Assembly: GCA_903870545.1 (NCBI GenBank)
Contig: CAIQDI010000022.1
Coordinates: forward strand, 1-59,850
Source: an uncultured Pseudomonadota bacterium
GTDB lineage: Bacteria; Pseudomonadota; Gammaproteobacteria; Methylococcales; Methylomonadaceae
Length of the DNA: 59,850 nucleotides
Reading direction: 5' to 3'
Shown here: in pieces, positions 36,091-46,346 of the stretch
Numbering within the stretch: position 1 is the stretch's first letter
Layout: each line of letters begins with the position of its first letter
Program-made: the position numbers and the translations under genes
The notes under the pieces: generated by a model
Databases searched by the model: none
What the model saw: the letters and a program-made list of their open reading frames with translations, nothing else
What the model was told of the DNA's origin: nothing

Positions 36091-36195
36091 ATGGACGGCG
36101 ACCGCGTGGGAACAATATGTTTATTGGCAAATCGATTGGTTTATGCGGTTGAAAATTCTCGTGTGACGATTATTGCGTGTCGTTATCACTATTGA
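36074..36195 (+). pseudogene. yoeB: yoeB toxin remnant with internal deletion
   Basis: The ATG at 36074 opens a frame reading MLKTIEWTATAWEQYVYWQ, the N-terminus of YoeB mRNA interferases, then runs to a TGA. In another frame, from about 36130 to the TGA at 36193-36195, the sequence reads RLVYAVENSRVTIIACRYHY, the conserved YoeB C-terminus including its catalytic-region ending. A full YoeB is about 84 residues, so roughly 45-50 codons are missing between the two and the frame is shifted at 36128-36135. The toxin should be inactive. Confidence 0.88.
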
Positions 36196-36203
36196 ATTTG
36201 AGT

Positions 36204-36234
36204 GTGGTTTTTGAAAAGGGAGAATGAGTGATGC
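36204..36234 (+). repeat. Direct repeat copy 3 (after the yoeB remnant)
   Basis: Same core as copies 1 and 2 with one change (GAGTGATGC for GAATGATGC). It opens only short frames of 22 and about 32 codons. It marks the right end of the yefM-yoeB cassette and lies 82 bases before the next real gene. Confidence 0.88.
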
Positions 36235-36315
36235 AATCGACTACCTTATTCAACATCCTAGACTTTTTACGAGCTTGTTGGAAAATTTTTAAACTTTTAA
36301 TTAAACCGAGGAAAA

Positions 36316-36831
36316 ATGATGACAACTGAAACAATGACAACCACCGAAGCAAAACTTGAATTGATGATGTTAAATGCAGACACCAATAATCTGGATTGGA
36401 CGGATATGTTGACGCTCTTACATTCACGAGGTGCGCCGCTGGAATTGGTGACACGGATGGAAGACCTTTGGGACGTGACCAAAGTGATTGCCGGAAAAGT
36501 GGTCAATATCGGGCGGGTGATTTTGCTGCAAATTTGGGAGTTTGTGAAAGCGAATCCGACTATGATTTTAGGTGCGGTGATTGGCGCGGCAATTGGTTCA
36601 TTGGCAAGTATGATTCCGTTTTTCGGGGCATTTTTAGCACCGATTGCGATGGCAATTGGTACGACAATTGGCGCATTAGTTGGGCATCGTTTGGATAAAG
36701 TGGCTAACGGTGAATTTGTCAGCGGTTCGATTTTTGAAGATTTAATCACGGCGGCAAAACGATTTTTTCAGTTTATCGTTGATATATTTTTGGCGTTGAA
36801 AGACGAGTATTTTGCAAATGGATTTTCATAA
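36316..36831 (+). CDS. Membrane protein with glycine-rich (glycine-zipper-like) segments
   Basis: 171 aa, family not recognised. A soluble N-terminus (~1-65) is followed by two hydrophobic Gly/Ala-rich segments (~80-122, for example ILGAVIGAAIGSLASMIPFFGAFLAPIAMAIGTTIGALVG) and a short C-terminal region. Gly-x-x-x-Gly spacing suggests helix packing in a membrane. A GAGGA ribosome-binding site precedes the ATG. It shares one base with the start of the next gene, so the two are translationally coupled and probably work together. Confidence 0.65.
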   Translation: MMTTETMTTTEAKLELMMLNADTNNLDWTDMLTLLHSRGAPLELVTRMEDLWDVTKVIAGKVVNIGRVILLQIWEFVKANPTMILGAVIGAAIGSLASMIPFFGAFLAPIAMAIGTTIGALVGHRLDKVANGEFVSGSIFEDLITAAKRFFQFIVDIFLALKDEYFANGFS

Positions 36832-37871
36832 TGACTGACGAAAACACACCAAAAGCATCCGATTACATTAAAACCTACCACGAAACGAAAAAAGCCGATT
36901 TGGGCGGCGTGGCTGGTAAAACGAGTGGCACGATTTTAGGCGGAATTGTCGGTTGGCTGGGCGCAACACCGATTGCTGGCTGGTTCGGCGGCACGGTTAT
37001 TTCAACATCAGGATTGGGAACGGTTTTGAGTTGGTTGCCTGCTGGACTGGTGAAGGCAATCGGAATCACCAGCATTGTAACTGTGACAACGCCTGTTGCG
37101 TGGGTCATTGGCAGCATTGCGATTTGTTCGGCTATTGGTTTTGGCATTCAGAAATTAACGCACAGCGGTGGAATGAATGACGAAAAACGCCGCAAATTAG
37201 GCAAAGAATTATTGGCCAAATTGCAGAAACTTTGTGAACGTCGAACTGCTACACAATCGGCTGATTCTGAAAATTCAACCGTTGATTCGTCAGCGACGAT
37301 TGCAGAAATCGAGGCGTTATTTCATGAACTCGCTAAAGAGAGCGTGATAAAACCTGAAAAGGTGGCGACGTATGTTGAGAATTTAAAAAGTGGACGTTTG
37401 CCGATTGACGTGGCAATTAACATTCTGAATGAACATGGCAAAGAATTAGTTAATCCGTCGTTAAATCCTAATGCAGATGTCGATGCCGAATTAAGCAAAG
37501 CCGCATCGGCGCGTGCGTTCACGGCAATGAATAAAGGCGTAACAAATGCCGTCGAGCCGAGTGAAGAATTTTTAAGCAATATGAAAAATCGTTTTGGTGT
37601 TGAACGTGGACGCGCAATTGAATTGTATTGTGACGCGCCACTTGACCCGAATCCAAAAGAAACCGCGCAACAATTAGGACAAATTTTCAGTGTTGAAGTA
37701 ATTGGCGCAGCGTTTAGTGCGTTGGCAGAAACCGCGCAAAGTATGCAAAAAGGACAAGCAGCATTCGTACGATTTTTGGAAGTGTCGGCAGTTTTGGATG
37801 GGATATTTGATGAGACAATCGGAACAATGGAAAAAGATATTAGTTTGCACGCGGCGATAGGACGGTTATAA
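36831..37871 (+). CDS. Membrane protein with N-terminal glycine-rich hairpin and long cytoplasmic domain
   Basis: 346 aa, family not recognised. Residues ~25-110 hold three or four Gly-rich hydrophobic stretches (SGTILGGIVGWLGATPIAGWFGG, ITSIVTVTTPVAWVIGSIAICSAIGFGIQ). From ~115 onward the protein is soluble and helical, with a Ser/Thr-rich linker (~142-156), a possible small helical domain (ATIAEIEALFHELAKESVIKPEKVATYVENLKSG) and a C-terminal helical region. It resembles in layout the preceding gene, with which it is coupled. Together they form the last two genes of the island before rsmG. Confidence 0.62.
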   Translation: MTDENTPKASDYIKTYHETKKADLGGVAGKTSGTILGGIVGWLGATPIAGWFGGTVISTSGLGTVLSWLPAGLVKAIGITSIVTVTTPVAWVIGSIAICSAIGFGIQKLTHSGGMNDEKRRKLGKELLAKLQKLCERRTATQSADSENSTVDSSATIAEIEALFHELAKESVIKPEKVATYVENLKSGRLPIDVAINILNEHGKELVNPSLNPNADVDAELSKAASARAFTAMNKGVTNAVEPSEEFLSNMKNRFGVERGRAIELYCDAPLDPNPKETAQQLGQIFSVEVIGAAFSALAETAQSMQKGQAAFVRFLEVSAVLDGIFDETIGTMEKDISLHAAIGRL

Positions 37872-37874
37872 CTT

Positions 37875-38498
37875 ATGAATTCAGAAGAAAAATTATTACG
37901 CGACGGTTTAACCGCGCTAAATTTACCAACTGACGATGACAAAGTCGCGAAATTATTGGCGTTCATTACGTTAATCGAAAAATGGAACAAAGCCTACAAC
38001 CTTACCGCGATTCGGCGACGTGACGAAATGGTGAATTTGCATTTGCTCGACAGCGTGGCGATTTTGCCGCATTTGGAAGGTAAGCGCATGGTTGACGTGG
38101 GAACGGGCGCGGGTTTGCCGAGTATTCCATTGGCAATTTATCGCCCCGATATTCAATTTCAATTGATTGACAGCAACGCGAAAAAAACTCGCTTTGTGCA
38201 ACAAGCCATTTTGGAATTGAAATTGCCAAACGTGAAAGTGACACACAGTCGCGTCGAAGATTTTCAGCCCGAACAATTATTCGATACGGTTTTGACACGG
38301 GCATTTGCGAGTTTGCCTGAAATTGTCGAATTGACGCAGCATTTAATTTCGGAAAATGGCATTTTGCTTTGCATGAAAGGGCAAACTCCCGCCGAAGAAC
38401 TTGCCGCTGTGAATGCAGAAACAACGCTGATTTCCATTAACGTACCACATCTTGAAGCCGCGCGGTGTTTAGTCAAAATTACACATCTGAAAAGTTAA
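37875..38498 (+). CDS. rsmG: 16S rRNA (guanine-527-N7)-methyltransferase RsmG (GidB)
   Basis: 207 aa. The SAM-binding motif VDVGTGAGLPSIPLAI lies at ~74-89, preceded by WNKAYNLTAIRRRDEMVNLHLLDSVA and followed by LIDSNAKKTRFVQQA and SRVED, all typical of RsmG. It starts 3 bases after the island's last gene, so it may now be transcribed from the island. In most relatives parA and parB follow, then atpI; here atpI follows after 223 bases with only a scrap of parB. Confidence 0.96.
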   Translation: MNSEEKLLRDGLTALNLPTDDDKVAKLLAFITLIEKWNKAYNLTAIRRRDEMVNLHLLDSVAILPHLEGKRMVDVGTGAGLPSIPLAIYRPDIQFQLIDSNAKKTRFVQQAILELKLPNVKVTHSRVEDFQPEQLFDTVLTRAFASLPEIVELTQHLISENGILLCMKGQTPAEELAAVNAETTLISINVPHLEAARCLVKITHLKS

Positions 38499-38555
38499 GG
38501 AAAAATTATTACCATTAACAATTAAAAAGTGGCTAGTGTTGCACTTTTGAAATGA

Positions 38556-38645
38556 AAATGGCAAAAAAAACAAATTATTCATTCTTTAGATTTAGACAAA
38601 TTAGAAGGTATTTTGCATAAGATGACTCAAGATAGAAATAAATGA
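38556..38645 (+). pseudogene. Probable C-terminal remnant of parB
   Basis: A 29-codon frame flanked by stops (TGA at 38553 and 38643) reads KWQKKQIIHSLDLDKLEGIL, then HKMTQDRNK. It resembles the ParB C-terminal dimerisation tail (pattern x-I-x-[YH]-x-S-L-D-x-L-[DE]-G-I-L-x-x-[IL]). The position, between rsmG and atpI, is where parAB normally stands. No start codon or upstream ParB sequence remains. The match is short and from memory, so it is tentative. Confidence 0.4.
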
Positions 38646-38659
38646 ATCAAGAAACAGCC

Positions 38660-38688
38660 TTGATTTAACTTAGTTCGCTCTATATAAT
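38660..38688 (+). promoter_or_regulatory. Sigma-70 promoter of the atp operon
   Basis: TTGATT (38660-38665), a 17-base spacer and a perfect TATAAT (38683-38688), 33 bases before the atpI ATG. This is the best sigma-70 match noticed in the window. Confidence 0.75.
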
Positions 38689-38721
38689 CCACGCCATGTT
38701 TAAACCCTTAAAATTAAGTTT

Positions 38722-39078
38722 ATGACTGCAAATGCGTCATCGATTATTAAAATTCTCAAGTATCAGATTTTAGTGATTCTGGCAGTCAGCCTCGTTTTAT
38801 CGCTGGCATTAGATTTTATTTCAGGTGGGTTCGCGTTTTTAGGTGGTTTAATTGCTTTTTTACCTAATGCTTATTTAGGATTTCGTATCGCTCAAGCGGC
38901 GAAACTAGAGGCAAAAAAATTCATCAATTCTTTTTACGCTAACGAGTCGATTAAATTAGTTTTAACGGCTTTATTTTTTTTGTTAGTGTTTAGAATTCCA
39001 AACGTCAAATTATTACCGCTGTTAGCGTGCTATGTCAGCACGTTATCAGTATTTTGGTTCGCATTATTGATGCGTTAA
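38722..39078 (+). CDS. atpI: ATP synthase accessory protein I
   Basis: 118 aa, four hydrophobic segments, first gene of the atp operon. AtpI is thought to help assemble the c-ring or its membrane insertion and is the least conserved operon member. Family features visible are the N-terminal VLKYQI-like segment (ILKYQILVILAVSLVLSLALDFISGG) and the GGLIAFLPNAYLGFRIAQA loop. The gene starts shortly after a strong promoter. Confidence 0.88.
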   Translation: MTANASSIIKILKYQILVILAVSLVLSLALDFISGGFAFLGGLIAFLPNAYLGFRIAQAAKLEAKKFINSFYANESIKLVLTALFFLLVFRIPNVKLLPLLACYVSTLSVFWFALLMR

Positions 39079-39104
39079 ATTTTCAAGTTTAGAAAGTCAA
39101 ATAG

Positions 39105-39887
<783 letters not shown>

Positions 39888-39888
39888 A

Positions 39889-40473
39889 ATGATTGGATTT
39901 GGTAAAAAGTTAATTTTAGTAATTTTCGCCACAAGTTTGTTGGCAGGTAATGCTTTAGCAGTAGAGCCGAAACTTTCAGGAAATTACATTTTTTCTTTGA
40001 TGCTACAACCGCCAAGTGGTGCGATTGTTATTCCACTGATTTTTGAAGCGAAAATTACTCCAAATAAGATAAATACTAGCGGAATGATTACTGTAACTCG
40101 TTCTAGTGTTGATGTTATTGATGGTATAGATTTAGGATTCAATAAGGGTAATATATTAAGTTACCGTATTGAAGCACAAAAGTTGTTTATTTCTGGGTTC
40201 AAATGTCCCGAAGCAACATTATTAGATACAACTGGTTTGGCTCTTCAAGGAAAGAACGATTATTGTACGGGCGAAAGGAGTTTTGATATTTATTATGCAA
40301 ATATCGATGGAAACAAAATTGCACGCTACGCAGCTGTTTATGGTGTGTTAGGTACTAGGCTTGCTAATGGATTAGCATTAGCCAACTCTTTAGTGACAGG
40401 TGGGGCAATAGGTATTCCAGTTAATCAACAATCGTCAGATGTGATTCTTTCAGGAACATTAGTTAAACAATAA
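39889..40473 (+). CDS. Unrecognised exported protein inserted between atpB and atpE
   Basis: 194 aa. A clear signal peptide covers residues 1-24 (cleavage after GNALA), giving a periplasmic or surface protein of about 170 residues with predominantly strand-like alternation (GNYIFSLMLQPPSGAIVIPLIFEAKITP) and two Cys (FKC, DYC) that could pair. No family is recognised. It starts one base after the atpB stop with no clear Shine-Dalgarno, so translation may be coupled. Such a gene is not a component of F1Fo ATP synthase, and the atpB-atpE junction is normally only a short spacer. Codon choice looks more AT-biased than its neighbours. Confidence 0.8.
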   Translation: MIGFGKKLILVIFATSLLAGNALAVEPKLSGNYIFSLMLQPPSGAIVIPLIFEAKITPNKINTSGMITVTRSSVDVIDGIDLGFNKGNILSYRIEAQKLFISGFKCPEATLLDTTGLALQGKNDYCTGERSFDIYYANIDGNKIARYAAVYGVLGTRLANGLALANSLVTGGAIGIPVNQQSSDVILSGTLVKQ

Positions 40474-40511
40474 GTTGTACAAATTTTTTATTTTTTCACA
40501 TTTTTTATTAA

Positions 40512-40817
<306 letters not shown>

Positions 40818-40854
40818 GCCTGTTTCATTTTAATCGCAACAAGAGGAACGCATC

Positions 40855-41328
40855 GTGAGTATCAATGCTACTCTGATTGGACAAATGATTACCTTTGCAC
40901 TTCTGGTGTGGTTTACCATGAAGTACATTTGGCCACCGTTATTTGACTCTTTAGAAGAACGTAAAAAGAAGATTGCTGACGGTTTGGCAGCAGCTGAAAA
41001 AGGTCAAGAACAAATTGTTTTGGCTGAAAAGAAAGCTAAAATTGTTCTTAAAGAAGCTAAAGATCAGTCTTCGGAAATTGTGACGCTTGCTCAAAAACGT
41101 GCAAATGAAATCGTAGAAGAATCAAAACACACCGCGAAACAAGAAGGTGAACGTTTGATTCTCGCGGCAAAAGGGCAGATTGATCAAGAATTGCAACAGG
41201 CAAGAGAAGGTTTGCGAAAAGAAATTACGACGTTGGCATTATCTGCCGCGCAGCAAATTCTGGGTGCAGAAATCGACAAAGCCAAACATCAAGACATTCT
41301 TAATAAAGTCTCTAGTCAATTAGGTTAA
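40855..41328 (+). CDS. atpF: ATP synthase Fo subunit b
   Basis: 157 aa peripheral stalk subunit. One N-terminal membrane helix ([38 protein letters not shown]) is followed by a long charged coiled coil. The start is GTG with an AGAGGAA site 8 bases before it; this frame agrees with the usual 156-aa length. Confidence 0.96.
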   Translation: MSINATLIGQMITFALLVWFTMKYIWPPLFDSLEERKKKIADGLAAAEKGQEQIVLAEKKAKIVLKEAKDQSSEIVTLAQKRANEIVEESKHTAKQEGERLILAAKGQIDQELQQAREGLRKEITTLALSAAQQILGAEIDKAKHQDILNKVSSQLG

Positions 41329-41333
41329 GCATA

Positions 41334-41864
41334 ATGAGCGAACTAGCAACATTGGCAAGACCTTACGCCGTAGCAGTTTTTAAGCGAGCGAAGGAAACAG
41401 ATTCTGCTAAGACTTGGTCAAAGAATTTAGCTTTTTTAGCCGCTGTGTTGAGTGATAAATCGATTTCGGGTGTGATTGATGACCCTAAAATTGGTAAGTC
41501 AGCGTTATTGACATTGTTGCTGGATATTTGCGAAGGTCAGATTGATCAAGAAGGCAGTAATTTCTTAAAGCTACTGATTGAAAATAATCGCTTGGGTTTG
41601 ATTACGGCAATTACTGAGATATTCGAGACCTATAAAGCTGAGGACGAAGGCTCTATTGATGTTGATGTAAGTACGGCTTTTGCCTTTACCAAAGAATCCA
41701 AGCAGAGTTTCAATACGACGCTAGAAAAGACTTTTGGTAAAAAAATCAATATGAAAATAGCGGTTGATTCGTCACTCATTGGTGGCGTTCTAGTTCGAGC
41801 AGGTGATCAGGTGATCGACGGTTCGGTTAGAGGTCAGCTTCAACAATTAGCACAAAGACTCTAA
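41334..41864 (+). CDS. atpH: ATP synthase F1 subunit delta
   Basis: 176 aa. It shows the family start [16 protein letters not shown] and the C-terminal signature of delta, [41 protein letters not shown]. It links the b stalk to the top of the alpha3beta3 hexamer. It lies 5 bases after atpF. Confidence 0.95.
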   Translation: MSELATLARPYAVAVFKRAKETDSAKTWSKNLAFLAAVLSDKSISGVIDDPKIGKSALLTLLLDICEGQIDQEGSNFLKLLIENNRLGLITAITEIFETYKAEDEGSIDVDVSTAFAFTKESKQSFNTTLEKTFGKKINMKIAVDSSLIGGVLVRAGDQVIDGSVRGQLQQLAQRL

Positions 41865-41883
41865 ACTTAGAGCGAGAAAAAGT

Positions 41884-43425
41884 ATGCAATTAAATCCATC
41901 TGAAATCAGTGATCTGATTAAAAAGAAGATCGAAAACTTCGATTTAAGTACGCAAGTACACACCGAAGGCACCGTTGTCAGTGTAACTGACGGGATTGTG
42001 AGGGTTCACGGACTTTCACAAGCAATGCAAGGCGAAATGCTTGAATTCCCTGGTAACACCTTTGGTATGGCACTCAATTTAGAAAGAGATTCAGTTGGTG
42101 CTGTCGTTTTAGGTAGCTACCAACACATTTCTGAAGGCGATACCGTTAAATGTACTGGTAAAATTTTAGAGGTACCTGTTGGTGAAGCCTTATTAGGTCG
42201 CGTTGTTGATGCGCTAGGCAATCCAATTGACGGTAAAGGTGCCATCGATACCACCGAAACTTCTCCTGTTGAAAAAATTGCACCCGGCGTTATTGCGCGT
42301 CAGTCTGTTGATGAACCTGTTCAGTTGGGTTTGAAGTCAATCGATGCGATGATTCCAGTTGGTCGCGGTCAACGTGAGTTGATTATTGGTGATCGTCAAA
42401 CCGGAAAAACAGCAATCGCTATCGATGCGATTATTAACCAAAAAGGCACTGGTATTAAGTGTATCTATGTGGCTATTGGTCAAAAACGTTCGTCGGTTGC
42501 TAACGTTGTTCGTAAATTGGAAGAGCATGGTGCGCTAGCTCATACAATTATCGTAGTAGCTTCGGCATCTGAGTCAGCGGCATTACAGTTTATTGCACCA
42601 TATACAGGTTGCACAATGGGTGAGTATTTCCGTGATAAAGGCGAAGATGCGTTAATTATTTATGACGATTTAACTAAGCAAGCATGGGCTTATCGCCAAG
42701 TTTCACTATTGTTGCGTAGACCACCTGGTCGAGAAGCGTATCCCGGTGACGTTTTCTATTTACATTCCCGTTTATTGGAACGCGCTTCGCGCATCAATGC
42801 GGCTGAAGTTGAAAAATTAACGGGCGGTAGAGTAAAAGGTAAAACAGGTTCTTTAACCGCATTACCAATTATCGAAACCCAAGGAGGTGACGTTTCTGCT
42901 TTCGTACCGACGAACGTAATTTCGATTACTGACGGGCAAATTTTCTTAGAAAGTAACTTGTTCAACTCAGGTATTCGTCCAGCTGTGAATGCAGGTTTAT
43001 CTGTTTCACGGGTGGGCGGTGCGGCACAAACGAAAATCATCAAAAAGTTAGGCGGTGGTACCCGTTTAGATTTGGCGCAATATCGCGAGTTAGCGGCATT
43101 TGCTCAATTTGCATCAGACTTAGACGAAAGTACACGCAAACAGATTGAACGCGGTCAACGTGTCACTGAATTGATGAAACAAAATCAGTACTCACCAATG
43201 TCTGTCGCACAAATGGCTATTTCTTTGTTTGCAGCGAATGAAGGCTTTTTAGATACTGTTGAAGTCAACAAGGTTTTAGATTTTGAGGCGGCATTGCAGT
43301 CTTATATGAAATCAGAACACACAGAATTGATGACTAACATCAATACGACCGGTGATTTCAGTAGCGATATTAGTAAGGGTATGCGTTCAGCTATTGAAAC
43401 GTTTGTAAAAACTCACAGTTGGTAA
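41884..43425 (+). CDS. atpA: ATP synthase F1 subunit alpha
   Basis: 513 aa, the usual length. Walker [14 protein letters not shown] and the downstream [41 protein letters not shown] segment are intact, with the arginine finger in the [12 protein letters not shown] stretch. It forms the non-catalytic nucleotide sites of F1. Confidence 0.98.
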   Translation: MQLNPSEISDLIKKKIENFDLSTQVHTEGTVVSVTDGIVRVHGLSQAMQGEMLEFPGNTFGMALNLERDSVGAVVLGSYQHISEGDTVKCTGKILEVPVGEALLGRVVDALGNPIDGKGAIDTTETSPVEKIAPGVIARQSVDEPVQLGLKSIDAMIPVGRGQRELIIGDRQTGKTAIAIDAIINQKGTGIKCIYVAIGQKRSSVANVVRKLEEHGALAHTIIVVASASESAALQFIAPYTGCTMGEYFRDKGEDALIIYDDLTKQAWAYRQVSLLLRRPPGREAYPGDVFYLHSRLLERASRINAAEVEKLTGGRVKGKTGSLTALPIIETQGGDVSAFVPTNVISITDGQIFLESNLFNSGIRPAVNAGLSVSRVGGAAQTKIIKKLGGGTRLDLAQYRELAAFAQFASDLDESTRKQIERGQRVTELMKQNQYSPMSVAQMAISLFAANEGFLDTVEVNKVLDFEAALQSYMKSEHTELMTNINTTGDFSSDISKGMRSAIETFVKTHSW

Positions 43426-43437
43426 AAAGGTCTTCTT

Positions 43438-44307
43438 ATGGCTGTTGGTAAAGAAATACGCACAAAGATTGGCAGTATTAAGAATACTCAGAAGATCACT
43501 CGCGCTATGGAAATGGTCGCGGCAAGTAAGATGCGTAAAACAAAAGAAAAAATGCTGGCGACGCGCCCGTACTCAAAAAAGATTGGCAAAATTATTAAGC
43601 ATCTCGCGCATGCCAATCCTGAATACAAGCATGATTTCCTAGTTAAGCGTGATGTAAAGCGTGTCGGTATAATCGTTGTTAGCTCGGATCGCGGTTTGTG
43701 TGGTGGCTTAAATTCTAATTTGTTTCGAAAGGTTTTAGGACAGATTGTACAATGGGATCAAGCAGGTATTGATGTTGATGTTTGTACTATCGGTGCAAAA
43801 TCCTACAGTTTTTTTGCTAGTCTTGGTGAAACGACCGTCATTGGGCATACCGCTAAGTTGGGTGATACACCGCATTTAAATGACATTATTGGTATTATTA
43901 AAGTGATGCTTGACGCTTACCACTCTGGTCAGATTGACGAATTGCACATTGTTAGTAACGAGTTTGTTAATACAATGACGCAACGTCCGACTATTGAACA
44001 GTTGTTGCCGATTATGCCTAGTGAATTAGATGAGCAATTGAGCAATCGGCACTGGGACTACATCTATGAGCCAGATGCGAAAGAGGTTTTAGATCATCTG
44101 TTGACACGTTATATTGAGTCGATTGTTTACCAAGGCTTAGTTGAAAACAATGCGTGTGAACAAGCTGCTCGAATGGTCGCAATGAAAAGCGCGTCCGATA
44201 ATGCGGGTAATTTGATTAAAGAATTACAATTGATTTACAACAAAGCTAGGCAAGCCGCTATTACTCAAGAAATTTCAGAAATTGTCGCTGGGGCAGCCGC
44301 TGTTTAA
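43438..44307 (+). CDS. atpG: ATP synthase F1 subunit gamma
   Basis: 289 aa central shaft. It has the family beginning [33 protein letters not shown] and the ending [41 protein letters not shown]. Next to the atpA stop with a 12-base gap. Confidence 0.97.
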   Translation: MAVGKEIRTKIGSIKNTQKITRAMEMVAASKMRKTKEKMLATRPYSKKIGKIIKHLAHANPEYKHDFLVKRDVKRVGIIVVSSDRGLCGGLNSNLFRKVLGQIVQWDQAGIDVDVCTIGAKSYSFFASLGETTVIGHTAKLGDTPHLNDIIGIIKVMLDAYHSGQIDELHIVSNEFVNTMTQRPTIEQLLPIMPSELDEQLSNRHWDYIYEPDAKEVLDHLLTRYIESIVYQGLVENNACEQAARMVAMKSASDNAGNLIKELQLIYNKARQAAITQEISEIVAGAAAV

Positions 44308-44331
44308 GTTGGCGAAAAATAAGTAGCGTAA

Positions 44332-45795
<1,464 letters not shown>

Positions 45796-45837
45796 GGCTT
45801 GTTGTCTACTAACTTTAAATTTTTAAGGTAACAAATC

Positions 45838-46260
45838 ATGACTATGACAGTGCATGTAGACATCGTGAGTGCGGAAAAAGAGATTTTTTCGGGTTTAGCA
45901 GAAATGATTTTTGCGCCTGCTGAATTAGGTGAAATTGGTATTACACCTCGTCACGCACCGTTAATTACAAGGCTCAATCCAGGTGAAGTTCGCATTAAAG
46001 TAAGCAATACTGAAAGCTATCCGTTTTTCATTTCGGGTGGTTTGTTAGAAATTCAACCGCATATCGTGACGATTTTGGCAGACACTGCAATTCGTGCGAA
46101 AGACATTGATGAAGCGGCAGCCATTCAAGCTAAAGCAAAAGCGGAAGAAGTTTTAGCGAACAAAACCAGTCGTGTGGATTACGCTTCGGCTGAAAAACAA
46201 TTGCACCAAGCGATTATGCAATTACGCACACTCGATAGATTCAGAAAACGCGGCAGCTAA
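45838..46260 (+). CDS. atpC: ATP synthase F1 subunit epsilon
   Basis: 140 aa. An N-terminal beta sandwich (VDIVSAEKEIFSG...LGEIGITPRHAPLITRLNPGEVRI) and a C-terminal helical hairpin that inhibits the enzyme in other bacteria. Last gene of the operon, followed by a terminator. Confidence 0.96.
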   Translation: MTMTVHVDIVSAEKEIFSGLAEMIFAPAELGEIGITPRHAPLITRLNPGEVRIKVSNTESYPFFISGGLLEIQPHIVTILADTAIRAKDIDEAAAIQAKAKAEEVLANKTSRVDYASAEKQLHQAIMQLRTLDRFRKRGS

Positions 46261-46285
46261 CGACTAAGTTATCGCTCGATTCTTG

Positions 46286-46324
46286 AAAAAAGCCCGATAA
46301 CGTCTGACGCTATCGGGCTTTTTC
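46286..46324 (+). terminator. Rho-independent terminator of the atp operon
   Basis: Stem AGCCCGATA / TATCGGGCT with an 11-base loop, followed by a T-run and preceded by an A-run, 30 bases after atpC. Confidence 0.92.
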
Positions 46325-46346
46325 GTTTATTTTACGGAAAATAAAA

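Noticed and set aside
35272-36234. CRISPR-like or integron attC reading of the three direct repeats
   Set aside because: Intervals are ~430-500 bases with genes, not spacers, and the repeats show no attC-type folded symmetry or nearby integrase.
36235-36315. Short frames of 22 and about 32 codons behind direct repeat copy 3
   Set aside because: They have no recognisable similarity and end before or just inside the next real gene; probably leftovers of the repeat's start signal.
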